Shown here: one piece after another, positions 26,953 through 35,257 of the stretch
How the letters are laid out: each line of letters begins with the position of its first letter
Numbering within the stretch: position 1 is the stretch's first letter
Source of the DNA: Rickettsiaceae bacterium
GTDB lineage: Bacteria > Pseudomonadota > Alphaproteobacteria > Rickettsiales > Rickettsiaceae
Direction: 5' to 3'
Assembly: GCA_029266475.1 (NCBI GenBank)
Contig: JAQSWU010000012.1
Location: 1-40,583, forward strand
DNA: 40,583 bases
Notes under the pieces: model-generated
What the model saw: the letters and a program-made list of their open reading frames with translations, nothing else
Databases searched by the model: none
Told to the model about the DNA's origin: nothing
Program-made: the position numbers and the translations under genes

Positions 26953-29900
26953 ATGAAAAACGGTAAAGAGGAAGTAGTTGATCCTGCAACAATAAAGCAG
27001 GCAATCACTTACAATTCTTTTAATTGGCTCATTGAAACATTTAATAATGTATTTAATCCTCAAGAATTTTTGAGCCAAACTCATAATCCAAACTATAATG
27101 CTGTTAATCCTCAGATTCCTAGGCCTCCAGCTTCACTCTCCGCTCTAAATCCCCTTTTTTCTATGGCAAAGCAACTTATTGATCGATCTTCTAAAACAAG
27201 CCCTCACTTGAAGGCGGCTGAATCGAATACTTTAAAGGAACTCACTGTCCTAGCTGCTATGTGGATGCGTCCAGAGTATTTTCAATCACTTAATGAGAGT
27301 AATATAAATAATGATACTTCTATAGAAATTTCTATGAAATTCCTTGAAGAATTTGTTAACACAAGAAAAATAGATCTCTGGGTGCAATATTTAAAAGAAG
27401 AGGTAAAAAAGAACACAGATAGCGATTCATCAACAGAAGCTATAAATGAAATAATTGATTTAATTGCCTATGGTATTAAAGAAATTACCAAGGCTACCTC
27501 ACCTATTAATACTTACTTAAATAAGTATGTCGACCCCTTAGACTTAAAGAAAGCAGAAGAATTAATACAGTGGCTTGATAAAAGCTATGGACACAAGTAT
27601 TATAATTATTTCCAAAAGCAGCTCCAAGAATTAGAGAAAAAAATAAATGCAAGTAGGAATAAGGCTATGCTAGAAGGGGGTGAGTATATACAATCTCTAG
27701 TGCAGCTTATAGCTCCAGAGTTTAACGTAAAAGACATAAAAGCCCATTTTAAAGAGAAAGCTGTAAAGGATAAATATCTCCAGTTCTCAAGTTTTATGCT
27801 TAAAGAAGTAACACCAGACATTTTTGAACCTAATTTACTCCGTAATTTTTGGGAAACCATCTATCGTAACCAATATAATAAGGTATTTTATCAAGTCTTA
27901 TGTGAAAGTCTTCAAGATGAATTTAAGGATAATCTCCTTCATCAGAACGTACATCAAATTTATACATTATCGTTACTGGATACAATACATTATCAACCTC
28001 TTGAAGCTAGATCTCGTACCCCAACTCATTCCCTTAATGGACTTCCTAGTAAGAATTTTGGGTATAAGATGGACACATCTTTAGCTTACGCCAATTGGTT
28101 AAAAAATAACCCCCTAGCGCGCATTGCAGGAGATATTATAGTTGATGCTTTTGAGCATGTTATAAATATAGGTAAAAGCTTGAATATAAATGATTTCGTT
28201 AATCTCTTGTGCGAGGATATTTACTGTAATGATCGGTACAATACGTATCAAAAGATAAGTGACTCTCCTTTTTATGATATCTTATATTGCTTTGAATCTT
28301 TCTTTTTTAAAAAAGCTCTACAACAATCCTTCAAAAAAATCAAGAGAGATATACATACCTCGGTTGCTCAATTATTAAAGGAAAGAGTAATAGAGCGTGA
28401 TTTTATAGAAAAGGCTCAACACATTTTAGAGGATTTTAAAAATTTCTGTAACAACACTTCTGACTTAGTTCTAGGAGTCGGGTTTAATGGTAGGTTGTTT
28501 AATAAAGATATTGATTCAAATGATAATAGAAAAGAAGCGATTTGGCTGGCTTTCTCTTACAAAGGAAGGAGTAAAGGAGGAGAATTATTACTGGAATTGA
28601 TAAAATATTTTGTAAGTCAGAGCCCAAACACCTCAACTGATCTTATTGAACAAAACGGAACTATTGATAAAATAAAATTAGAGAAATACCAACCTTTGAT
28701 AAAATGGCATATAAAGCAGGCAATTAAGTATTATAGCTCCGGTCCAAAAAGCTTGCAGTTATCTGACTATGCATTGAAAAAGAAAGCACTTTTTAAAGAG
28801 TTTTTATCTCAATTAGCAGATAATAGTTCTTTATATAGTAACGAGTTAATAAAATGGATAAAAGAAACAAGCAATTGGTATAAGATACCTATAGCTATCA
28901 AAATTGCAGAGGAACTTTCTGTGCCTGAGCTTAAGCTGCAAGAATATACTAGGGAAGTAATATTTGCAACCTTAACAATAAAATACTTCTTTGAAAAGTT
29001 TCCTCATTTAATAGATATCTGCTTCTTAAATTGGAAACCTCAAATAATTTCTCAATTAAGCAATTCAGATTCTAGATTAACCGAGGAGATCAAGAATAAG
29101 AATTTCGAACAACTATCTGAACCATCTAAGATAATAGCTTTACAGAAGATGGAAATCATAGTTAAAGCAGTGCACTCAGATATTAAATCCATTTGGGAGC
29201 CAGAAATACACGAATTGCTTCAATCATACCTTCGAGATAAAAATACTAAACTTAGAGAACAAGGAACGTTGCTTCAAAAAAGGTTGAAAAAAGAATTAGA
29301 AACGCTAAAAAAAACCGAAGCAAATTATAAGAGCGCTTTAGACAGGTTAAATAATACCCTAGAGAAGAGCGACATACTTGAAGATAAAAAACACCAAGAA
29401 ACAGCACCGTTAGCGAAAAAACTGAAGGAAATATTTGAAGCCCAAAATGCTACCGCACTTTCAATCCAGAAAGATTTACAGGAGTCCAAAGATAATCTTG
29501 ATTATTTAGCTACTGTTAAGGATGCTTATAGTTTAAACGAAGATCATTACCTTGAGTTTAAAAAATTTTTCTTTCAAAAGCGTATTGCATCCCAATGTAT
29601 AGAGCCATTATTCGCAAAAACTTTAGGACATGACCGTTTTTTCTCTGTTTTCACTACGCCAAATTATGAAGTAAAGATTCCAATACCTGATCCAAATGAT
29701 ACTGAAGGAAAGCCTTTAACGCTTGGCAACCTTAATCCTTTAAAAGTTATACCCCCATGTAATAATAAGTGCCAGTTTCACGCCTTAGGACATGTATATG
29801 TAGGAGATTTACTTATCAACACTAGTGTAGATGATTTAGATGAAATGCGTCATATACATGGACTTGGGGAAGTACCCGATAGAATGATGACCTTTCCTCA

Positions 29901-30042
29901 TTATCAGAATAATCAGCAACCCAATGACCAACATACAGTTCTTTACTTTCCTAAGGATGATGCTTATGAAGAAATGAATCTAAATGGTGACCCTTACTGC
30001 ACCGAAATACTAGGTGATAACTCTGGATCAAATCCCCGTTAA
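26953..30042 (+). CDS. Large protein of unknown function (1029 aa)
   Basis: I do not recognise a family. The protein is mostly alpha-helical with no signal peptide or membrane segment. Residues about 770-870 form a long coiled coil rich in Lys, Glu and Leu. The C-terminal 100 residues differ in character: CNNKCQFHALGHVYVGDLL with Cys936, Cys940 and His943, then several His and Asp residues (MRHIHGLGEV), which might bind a metal or form a catalytic site. Codon use and size resemble the two giant genes upstream, and it follows on the same strand after 192 bases, so it may belong to the same effector set. No ribosome-binding site is evident before the ATG. Confidence 0.85.
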   Translation: MKNGKEEVVDPATIKQAITYNSFNWLIETFNNVFNPQEFLSQTHNPNYNAVNPQIPRPPASLSALNPLFSMAKQLIDRSSKTSPHLKAAESNTLKELTVLAAMWMRPEYFQSLNESNINNDTSIEISMKFLEEFVNTRKIDLWVQYLKEEVKKNTDSDSSTEAINEIIDLIAYGIKEITKATSPINTYLNKYVDPLDLKKAEELIQWLDKSYGHKYYNYFQKQLQELEKKINASRNKAMLEGGEYIQSLVQLIAPEFNVKDIKAHFKEKAVKDKYLQFSSFMLKEVTPDIFEPNLLRNFWETIYRNQYNKVFYQVLCESLQDEFKDNLLHQNVHQIYTLSLLDTIHYQPLEARSRTPTHSLNGLPSKNFGYKMDTSLAYANWLKNNPLARIAGDIIVDAFEHVINIGKSLNINDFVNLLCEDIYCNDRYNTYQKISDSPFYDILYCFESFFFKKALQQSFKKIKRDIHTSVAQLLKERVIERDFIEKAQHILEDFKNFCNNTSDLVLGVGFNGRLFNKDIDSNDNRKEAIWLAFSYKGRSKGGELLLELIKYFVSQSPNTSTDLIEQNGTIDKIKLEKYQPLIKWHIKQAIKYYSSGPKSLQLSDYALKKKALFKEFLSQLADNSSLYSNELIKWIKETSNWYKIPIAIKIAEELSVPELKLQEYTREVIFATLTIKYFFEKFPHLIDICFLNWKPQIISQLSNSDSRLTEEIKNKNFEQLSEPSKIIALQKMEIIVKAVHSDIKSIWEPEIHELLQSYLRDKNTKLREQGTLLQKRLKKELETLKKTEANYKSALDRLNNTLEKSDILEDKKHQETAPLAKKLKEIFEAQNATALSIQKDLQESKDNLDYLATVKDAYSLNEDHYLEFKKFFFQKRIASQCIEPLFAKTLGHDRFFSVFTTPNYEVKIPIPDPNDTEGKPLTLGNLNPLKVIPPCNNKCQFHALGHVYVGDLLINTSVDDLDEMRHIHGLGEVPDRMMTFPHYQNNQQPNDQHTVLYFPKDDAYEEMNLNGDPYCTEILGDNSGSNPR

Positions 30043-30280
30043 ATTGCTTTTTAATAGCTCTTTTTCTATTTAGAACCCAATTTAAAAATTATCAAACTAC
30101 TTTAAGCTAATCACCCTTTTACTTATTTTCATTATAAGTTTTCTGGCGTAGTATATAATTCGACTACATAAAGCGACTCTTGATATATAGTTATAGCTCT
30201 AGCTTGGTATTTTATTTCGATTATTAGGCCTTTCCTCGTATTAAATTTACGCTATATTATCCTCTGTGAACCTACCAATG
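30043..30280. other. AT-rich intergenic stretch
   Basis: Gap before the promoter of the 295-aa gene. No coding potential, terminator or repeat is recognised in it. Confidence 0.5.
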
Positions 30281-30317
30281 TTAACTTATTGTTAACGCTT
30301 TTATATAATAATATATA
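30281..30317 (+). promoter_or_regulatory. Promoter with CtrA-type box
   Basis: TTAA (30281), seven bases, then TTAAC (30292-30296) fits the alphaproteobacterial CtrA consensus TTAA-N7-TTAAC. It overlaps a -35-like TTGTTA (30289-30294), which is 17 bases from TATATA (30312-30317). The ATG follows 28 bases later with AGAAGGA as ribosome-binding site. The same layout occurs upstream of the gene at 34799. Confidence 0.6.
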
Positions 30318-30344
30318 AAAATACAATGCTAGAAGGAAAATTTT

Positions 30345-31232
30345 ATGACTCCTAATAATATGCCACAGCTTGATTTAGAAAAAAGAATCAAGAACATGCT
30401 TGCAATGGACTTTAACCTAGAAAACGCAGGTGGAAGCAAACGAATAAGCCTTGCGCAACTTGATGGCATAACTATTATCCCCGATCTAAATAATCCTGAT
30501 ACTTACCTTCTTCTAGATAAGAGGAAAGGCAACAAAGAACTAGCTAAAGTTAGAGTTGACTCTAACAGATTTGTACGCTTTCCTTCAGCTACCGATAAAG
30601 AGAAGGCTTTTACTTATATGGGCTTTGCCTTAAAGGACGCCGAGCTTGCAATGAACACTAAGGGTACTACTGGACAGGTATCTTCAAAAACATCTTCTAT
30701 GCAAAATTCATCCAGCTCAGAATTATCCTCCTCAGATGAGCTTGAGAAAAGAGCTAGTGAAAAACTAACAGAGCAAGAACTTGCTACATGGCGCCGCTAT
30801 AACGAAGCTAAAAAGAATCTTAATTACAAGGAACAGTATAATCCCGAGATACATAACATAATCCAAAAACTATATTCTGCAGAAGAAAAGACGCTAAAAC
30901 ACCAAGCCGTAGAAGAAGTAAAAAGGAGAAGCCAATCACAAAGCACCTCTAAGTCTAATATTCTTGAAGCTAGAGAGAATGGTGAAATAAAAATCCCTGA
31001 TAATTATCCTGCTCCAATTACTGTTAAAAAGAATGATGGATTAAGTAAAAAAACAGTTACTACTTATAGCCCTTCTAAGCCCACACAAGGATATGCACCA
31101 TTAGATATAGAAATGGATTATAGTAATGGTAAGATGCAGCTTATTATCAACGGGCAGAATATACAATTAAAACCTGGCGTTACAACTTACATAACTGTTG
31201 ATCCGCAAGGTAAAGTAAAGGGTATCCACTGA
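30345..31232 (+). CDS. Ser-rich protein, probable 5' part of a frameshifted gene
   Basis: A 295-aa protein without a recognised family. Residues 1-105 look globular (LDLEKRIKNMLAMDF, then beta-rich DGITIIPDLNNPDTYLLLD). Residues 110-130 are Ser-rich, 130-210 helical and charged, and the end is beta-like (MQLIINGQNIQLKPGVTTYI). It has a good AGAAGGA ribosome-binding site and a CtrA-type promoter. At its TGA (31230-31232) another frame is already open and continues with a Pro/Gln-rich linker into the coiled-coil gene at 31561. The two reading frames overlap openly only between 31219 and 31229. This suggests that one gene of about 775 codons has been split by a single-base indel. Confidence 0.75.
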   Translation: MTPNNMPQLDLEKRIKNMLAMDFNLENAGGSKRISLAQLDGITIIPDLNNPDTYLLLDKRKGNKELAKVRVDSNRFVRFPSATDKEKAFTYMGFALKDAELAMNTKGTTGQVSSKTSSMQNSSSSELSSSDELEKRASEKLTEQELATWRRYNEAKKNLNYKEQYNPEIHNIIQKLYSAEEKTLKHQAVEEVKRRSQSQSTSKSNILEARENGEIKIPDNYPAPITVKKNDGLSKKTVTTYSPSKPTQGYAPLDIEMDYSNGKMQLIINGQNIQLKPGVTTYITVDPQGKVKGIH

Positions 31233-31560
31233 AAAAGATATAGAACTGGGTCAACCTTTAAGACCATCAAGACAACAAGAGGGGTCTTCTCAAGGAATTG
31301 CAAACCCAAGACCAAACTCAGGGTTTACACCTAGTACTAAACCTACAACAGCAGGGCAACAACAAAAAGATACTAGCTTAAACGGCCTACCGCAACAAGG
31401 TGCTGTACAAAATCCGAGTACTTCGCCTGGAAACCTTAAGCACACTCTAGCACATCATACGCATAAAACTCTAGCACAGCATAAACACCCTAAAAACCCT
31501 TCCGGTGAAACTCAAGATGCTATTTTTGAGCTGACCCGAATTCATACTATTAACTGGTTA
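31219..31560 (+). other. Stop-free linker joining two reading frames
   Basis: In the frame of the 31561 gene there is no stop from 31219 onward. The translation (ELGQPLRPSRQQEGSSQG, later THKTLAQHKHPKNPSGE) is Pro, Gln, Ser and His-rich, protein-like and low-complexity. No ATG, GTG or TTG opens it. It would be read only after a +1 shift from the upstream gene, and looks like the former interior of one long gene. Confidence 0.6.
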
Positions 31561-32676
31561 ATGTCTTTAGAATCAAAGATCCTAGAACTTGAGTCAAATG
31601 TAAAGCAAAAGACCCCTATTGCTCCTAAGCTGATCCAAGGCATATTGTATGATCATGCGCAAGTAAAACAACGTATAGAAGATTCAAAGATCGCTTTAGC
31701 TAACGCTAAGCAATTAATGACTGAAAACAAACATTTGTTCGATGCCGCAAAAGAAGAATATAAAACAGAGCTAATTACTTATACAAAGAAAAAAGAAGAA
31801 TTAATACCTGTATTAGAAGAACAAGCACATATCTTAGAAAATTTCCTTAAATCAAAGTTTGGGTTAGATCTTGCAGAAAAACACTCTTCTATTGAGGCTA
31901 TAAATAATACTATTAAAGATGTAGAAAAGTTTCAAGACCAAAAAAAAAACATACCTCAGAGAGAAAATAAACACGCTGCAGCTCGTAGTAAACTTATAGA
32001 AAACGAGAACCTGCTAATGAAAGAGTTTTACGCTAATCCTCGAGAGATCAACAAAAACTTTTTAGAGTATGCTAAAAGCATGGGATCAAAAGCAATGAAT
32101 GCTCAAAAACCTTTAGACGAACAACAAAAAGAAGTGGGCATGCTATACTCTGTTACAGAAAAATATATAAAATCTCTACAAAAGACAGTTGCAGCCAACA
32201 GACAAATTCTACAGGAAAATCCAGATTTAATTCATTCAGATCCTTACGTAATGAGAGCAAAGAAGAGAGCCATTTTAGCTGAGAAACATTTAAACCGCGC
32301 TCTAGAGGATATAAGTAAGGTCGCTGGTAGATTAGAAAAAAAATTTGGGTTTAAAATTTCTGATCCAACCAACATTCAAGGTAATTCTAAACCACATGAG
32401 CAGAGTCAAACTTCCGTTTCTCAAAGTAATATTAATCCGGCAACCCAGGATTTACACACCCCCTCTTCCCCTTCTACTGTAAACCCTAATAAGTTAGCTG
32501 ATATTAAAAACGATAAAGAGGGTAAAAACAAGCTAAACGGGATAATGAATAGTTTTAAAAAACATGTTGTTGGGACGAGGTTTAGAAGTGGCCCTAAAGC
32601 GGCAAGTACTCCTCTACCAAAAGGCAAAGGAGTTAACCTTAGAAATTCACAAGACAAAGGAAAGTCTAAAATGTAG
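31561..32676 (+). CDS. Coiled-coil protein with basic Ser/Pro-rich tail, probable 3' part of a split gene
   Basis: A 371-aa protein of no recognised family. Residues 1 to about 270 are a continuous charged helix likely to form coiled coils (SLESKILELESNVKQ, later RAILAEKHLNRALEDISKVAGRLEKKF). Residues 275-371 are Ser/Pro/Lys-rich and end in a basic tail (GKGVNLRNSQDKGKSKM), the sort of C-terminus seen in type IV secreted proteins. The ATG at 31561 has no ribosome-binding site, and the frame is open for 340 bases upstream, so this start is probably internal to an older, longer gene. Its stop is 6 bases from the stop of the convergent TPR gene. Confidence 0.7.
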   Translation: MSLESKILELESNVKQKTPIAPKLIQGILYDHAQVKQRIEDSKIALANAKQLMTENKHLFDAAKEEYKTELITYTKKKEELIPVLEEQAHILENFLKSKFGLDLAEKHSSIEAINNTIKDVEKFQDQKKNIPQRENKHAAARSKLIENENLLMKEFYANPREINKNFLEYAKSMGSKAMNAQKPLDEQQKEVGMLYSVTEKYIKSLQKTVAANRQILQENPDLIHSDPYVMRAKKRAILAEKHLNRALEDISKVAGRLEKKFGFKISDPTNIQGNSKPHEQSQTSVSQSNINPATQDLHTPSSPSTVNPNKLADIKNDKEGKNKLNGIMNSFKKHVVGTRFRSGPKAASTPLPKGKGVNLRNSQDKGKSKM

Positions 32677-32682
32677 TATCCT

Positions 32683-34536
32683 CTATTCGCCAAAAGCTGT
32701 GTCTAAACCTAGCGCGGGTATAGAGTTATAAGCTCCTAATGCAATAAATGTGTTAACTAAATCCATGCCTCCAGCTTTATAAGCATCGGTAAGTAAATTA
32801 GGTACATTCAGCGCCCAATTGTCATAATGTATCTCAGGGACAGCCATTACTGTACACGAAGTCTTGTCATCAACAGCTTTCATCGCTTTCTTTATTAATG
32901 GAGCATGCTCCATCTTAATCTCATAATCCATAATAGTGTTTATTATAGAATCTTCTATACTGCTATATCCATCCGAATTGAGAATCCCCTTTTGGCATAA
33001 GGTTATCATTATGCCTGCATCCTTATAAGCAAGGGCTTTCTCTGGCTCTTTAGTTAGATTAACCATCGCTTTATCCTTTATCTTAAGCATCGCTGATAAG
33101 AATTTACCTTTTTGATGTTCAATATTTTGTATTTGGAACCTCTTATTCAAGGTCACTTCAATAGCTATGTGTTTTATAAGCTTCTGCGCTTCCTCAAAGT
33201 GTTTTAAGTTTAGAAGTATATTTTTTGCTTGGTTGTCTTGATTAATACCATAAGCTATATCTATTGCTTTATTAACTGCACCTATAATTAAGCTAGCACA
33301 AGGTATAATAGTTACAGAATCCTTTACTAGGTCTACAACATCGGTTAACGCATTAGACTTGCCTTGGACCCTACCAGCATTCTCTACAAAAGCGCTCATT
33401 ACGTAACTATCAGCGAACTGCTTGAATGAATCATAGTAGTTTTGCAGCCTTGGGTTATTCTTTATCTGCGTAAGTTTATATTCCTCTTCTTCCCAAGCTT
33501 TATTATGCTTTATAGAGTAGCTAACCTCTTGCTTATATGCAACCTTAGAGCTTTTTATTTCTTCGTGTATGCTTCTTAGTTCTTCCCTAACAGCAAAAGC
33601 ATGTTTTATTTCTTTTTTCTGATCGCTACTAAGGGCTTTTCTATCAAAATCCTTTGATTGGTAATATTTGTGTGCTAAATCTAATAACTCTAGAGCATAA
33701 CCCTCATTCTCTTCTTTTGTTGCAAAGTCTTGATTCTCTTTATCTTTTTCAGCCATATCTAAGGCCATTTGCGCAGCTTTCAACAGCCCCCATACGTCTG
33801 TTGGATATTTTTTAAAGAATATGTCGAAATAAATAACCGCATTATCATAGTCTTCAAGGTTACTATAGCATTCAGCCAGATCATCGTAATCAACAAAGCC
33901 ATCTTCTCCTGAAAGTGATAACTCTGCTTTATAATATTCTATTGCCTTCTTATATTCTCCAATTTCCTTATAACAAACTGCAAGGTCATTAAAACATACG
34001 GGTTGATTTTTCCAAACTTGAACTGTTTTTTCGAACAATGAAATCGCTCCATTATAATCCTTTTCATCCATTTTTATTCTAGCTAAATTGCATAAGCTAA
34101 AAGGATTTAATTCGTTTAGCTCTAAGGCTTTTAAGTAATATTTTTTTGCATTTTCTGGTTCGCCTAAACAATTATAAGCATTCCCTAAGATTGAATAAAA
34201 TGTAGAGTCGCAGTCTAATTTATCCGCTGTTTCAATAATTTTCTTATAAAATTCTTTTGCTTTATTATCTTCTTTAAGATCAATATATGCTGCGGCCTTT
34301 AAATTAAAAACAAACAAGGAATTAGGTTCGATTCGAAATATTTTTTCTGCATAAGCTAAAACTTTTTCTGTTTCTCCTGCAAATCTATTCGCTACTCCCT
34401 TGTAATATAAGGCCTCTATACAGTTGGGATCTATCGATAATGCTTGATCAAGAAATTTATTTACCTCTCGCAGGCTCGCTTCATCAGAAGCTAAATTATT
34501 TACACCTAATTCTATAAGTTGCTTTATACTTGGCAT
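32683..34536 (-). CDS. TPR-repeat protein
   Basis: A 617-aa protein. Residues about 20-265 contain six to seven tetratricopeptide repeats with the usual spacing of 34 and signature residues (ALYYKGVANRFAGETEKVLAY, NAYNCLGEPENAKKYYLKALELN, AVCYKEIGEYKKAIEYYKAEL). The remaining 350 residues are helical and unrecognised, with a mildly hydrophobic segment (VTIIPCASLIIGAVNKAIDIAYGI, about 410-435) that might associate with a membrane. TPRs bind partner proteins. No signal peptide is present. A GGAG site lies 4 bases before the ATG. It may be cytosolic or an effector; the setting favours the latter. Confidence 0.85.
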   Translation of the reverse strand: MPSIKQLIELGVNNLASDEASLREVNKFLDQALSIDPNCIEALYYKGVANRFAGETEKVLAYAEKIFRIEPNSLFVFNLKAAAYIDLKEDNKAKEFYKKIIETADKLDCDSTFYSILGNAYNCLGEPENAKKYYLKALELNELNPFSLCNLARIKMDEKDYNGAISLFEKTVQVWKNQPVCFNDLAVCYKEIGEYKKAIEYYKAELSLSGEDGFVDYDDLAECYSNLEDYDNAVIYFDIFFKKYPTDVWGLLKAAQMALDMAEKDKENQDFATKEENEGYALELLDLAHKYYQSKDFDRKALSSDQKKEIKHAFAVREELRSIHEEIKSSKVAYKQEVSYSIKHNKAWEEEEYKLTQIKNNPRLQNYYDSFKQFADSYVMSAFVENAGRVQGKSNALTDVVDLVKDSVTIIPCASLIIGAVNKAIDIAYGINQDNQAKNILLNLKHFEEAQKLIKHIAIEVTLNKRFQIQNIEHQKGKFLSAMLKIKDKAMVNLTKEPEKALAYKDAGIMITLCQKGILNSDGYSSIEDSIINTIMDYEIKMEHAPLIKKAMKAVDDKTSCTVMAVPEIHYDNWALNVPNLLTDAYKAGGMDLVNTFIALGAYNSIPALGLDTAFGE

Positions 34537-34737
34537 AAAAACTCCATACTATAATTGTTTTAATATTTACTACTATTCTTTCTCATAAATTAGCCTAACG
34601 AGATGTTAACCTCAACTAATAATTATGCAATAAGGGCAAAACTAACTTAACTACTTAAAGTTAATTTTTATACATTATAACATATATTTTGGTTGCACTA
34701 AGCTAAATACAACATAAAATGGTGCTTTATACAAATA

Positions 34738-34788
34738 TTAATCTTTTGTTAACGTTGATTTGATAATATATAACCATCAACGTTGATT
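34738..34788 (+). promoter_or_regulatory. Promoter with CtrA-type box and palindrome
   Basis: TTAA-N7-TTAAC at 34738-34753 overlaps TTGTTA (34746-34751), which is 17 bases from TATAAC (34769-34774). Just downstream ATCAACGTTGAT (34776-34787) is a perfect palindrome, and AACGTTGATT occurs twice (34751-34760 and 34779-34788). The gene starts at 34799. An activator site over the -35 and a repressor-like site at the start point are suggested. Confidence 0.55.
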
Positions 34789-34798
34789 ACAATTTTGT

Positions 34799-35245
34799 AT
34801 GAAGTTTAACAAAAGCTCTCTTTTTAGCCTTAAGAAAAACATAAGTGCGTCATTTGCAAGGCCTCATACTACATCTATAGCTTCTCATTCTTCTTTGAAT
34901 ACCGAGTCTATGTCTTTTGTTCCTCAATCTATAAAAGACAATAAATCCGTTCTTGACGCTGCAAATAACATAAAAAAGTCTCTAGTAGCCTTCGGGTTTA
35001 TCCCTGACCTTAAAGACACCGCTGTTAGTTCTACAAGATTTAAAAAAAGTAAACCCGCCTTTGTTGGCTTACAAAGCCCCAATATTAGTTCAATTCCTCT
35101 GGACAAAGAACCTAACTCTATCAGGGAGTTTTCTGAAAAAAATATAGATAAGTTCTTAGAAATTCAAAGCAGAAAAGGAAGCAAAGAATATAACCACACC
35201 CCTTATAATAAATCAAAAAAACCCCGCTCTGGAATAAGCTTATAG
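34799..35245 (+). CDS. Small basic Ser/Lys-rich protein of unknown function
   Basis: A 148-aa protein with no recognised domain, rich in Ser, Lys and Asn and strongly basic (FKKSKPAFVGL, ending NKSKKPRSGISL). The N-terminus MKFNKSSLFSLKKNISASFARPH is an amphipathic, Arg/Lys/Ser-rich stretch without acids that would suit a mitochondrial-type presequence, but it may be chance. No membrane segment is present. It has its own promoter with a CtrA-type box and is convergent with the sensor gene (12 bases apart). Codon use looks normal, so I regard it as real. A secreted or DNA/RNA-binding protein is possible. Confidence 0.65.
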   Translation: MKFNKSSLFSLKKNISASFARPHTTSIASHSSLNTESMSFVPQSIKDNKSVLDAANNIKKSLVAFGFIPDLKDTAVSSTRFKKSKPAFVGLQSPNISSIPLDKEPNSIREFSEKNIDKFLEIQSRKGSKEYNHTPYNKSKKPRSGISL

Positions 35246-35257
35246 AGCTCTATCTCT

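Noticed and set aside
31230-31232. Programmed +1 frameshift of the prfB type at the TGA
   Set aside because: The preceding codon CAC does not allow good re-pairing after a +1 slip and no upstream Shine-Dalgarno-like stimulator at the right distance is seen; an indel is simpler, though not proven.
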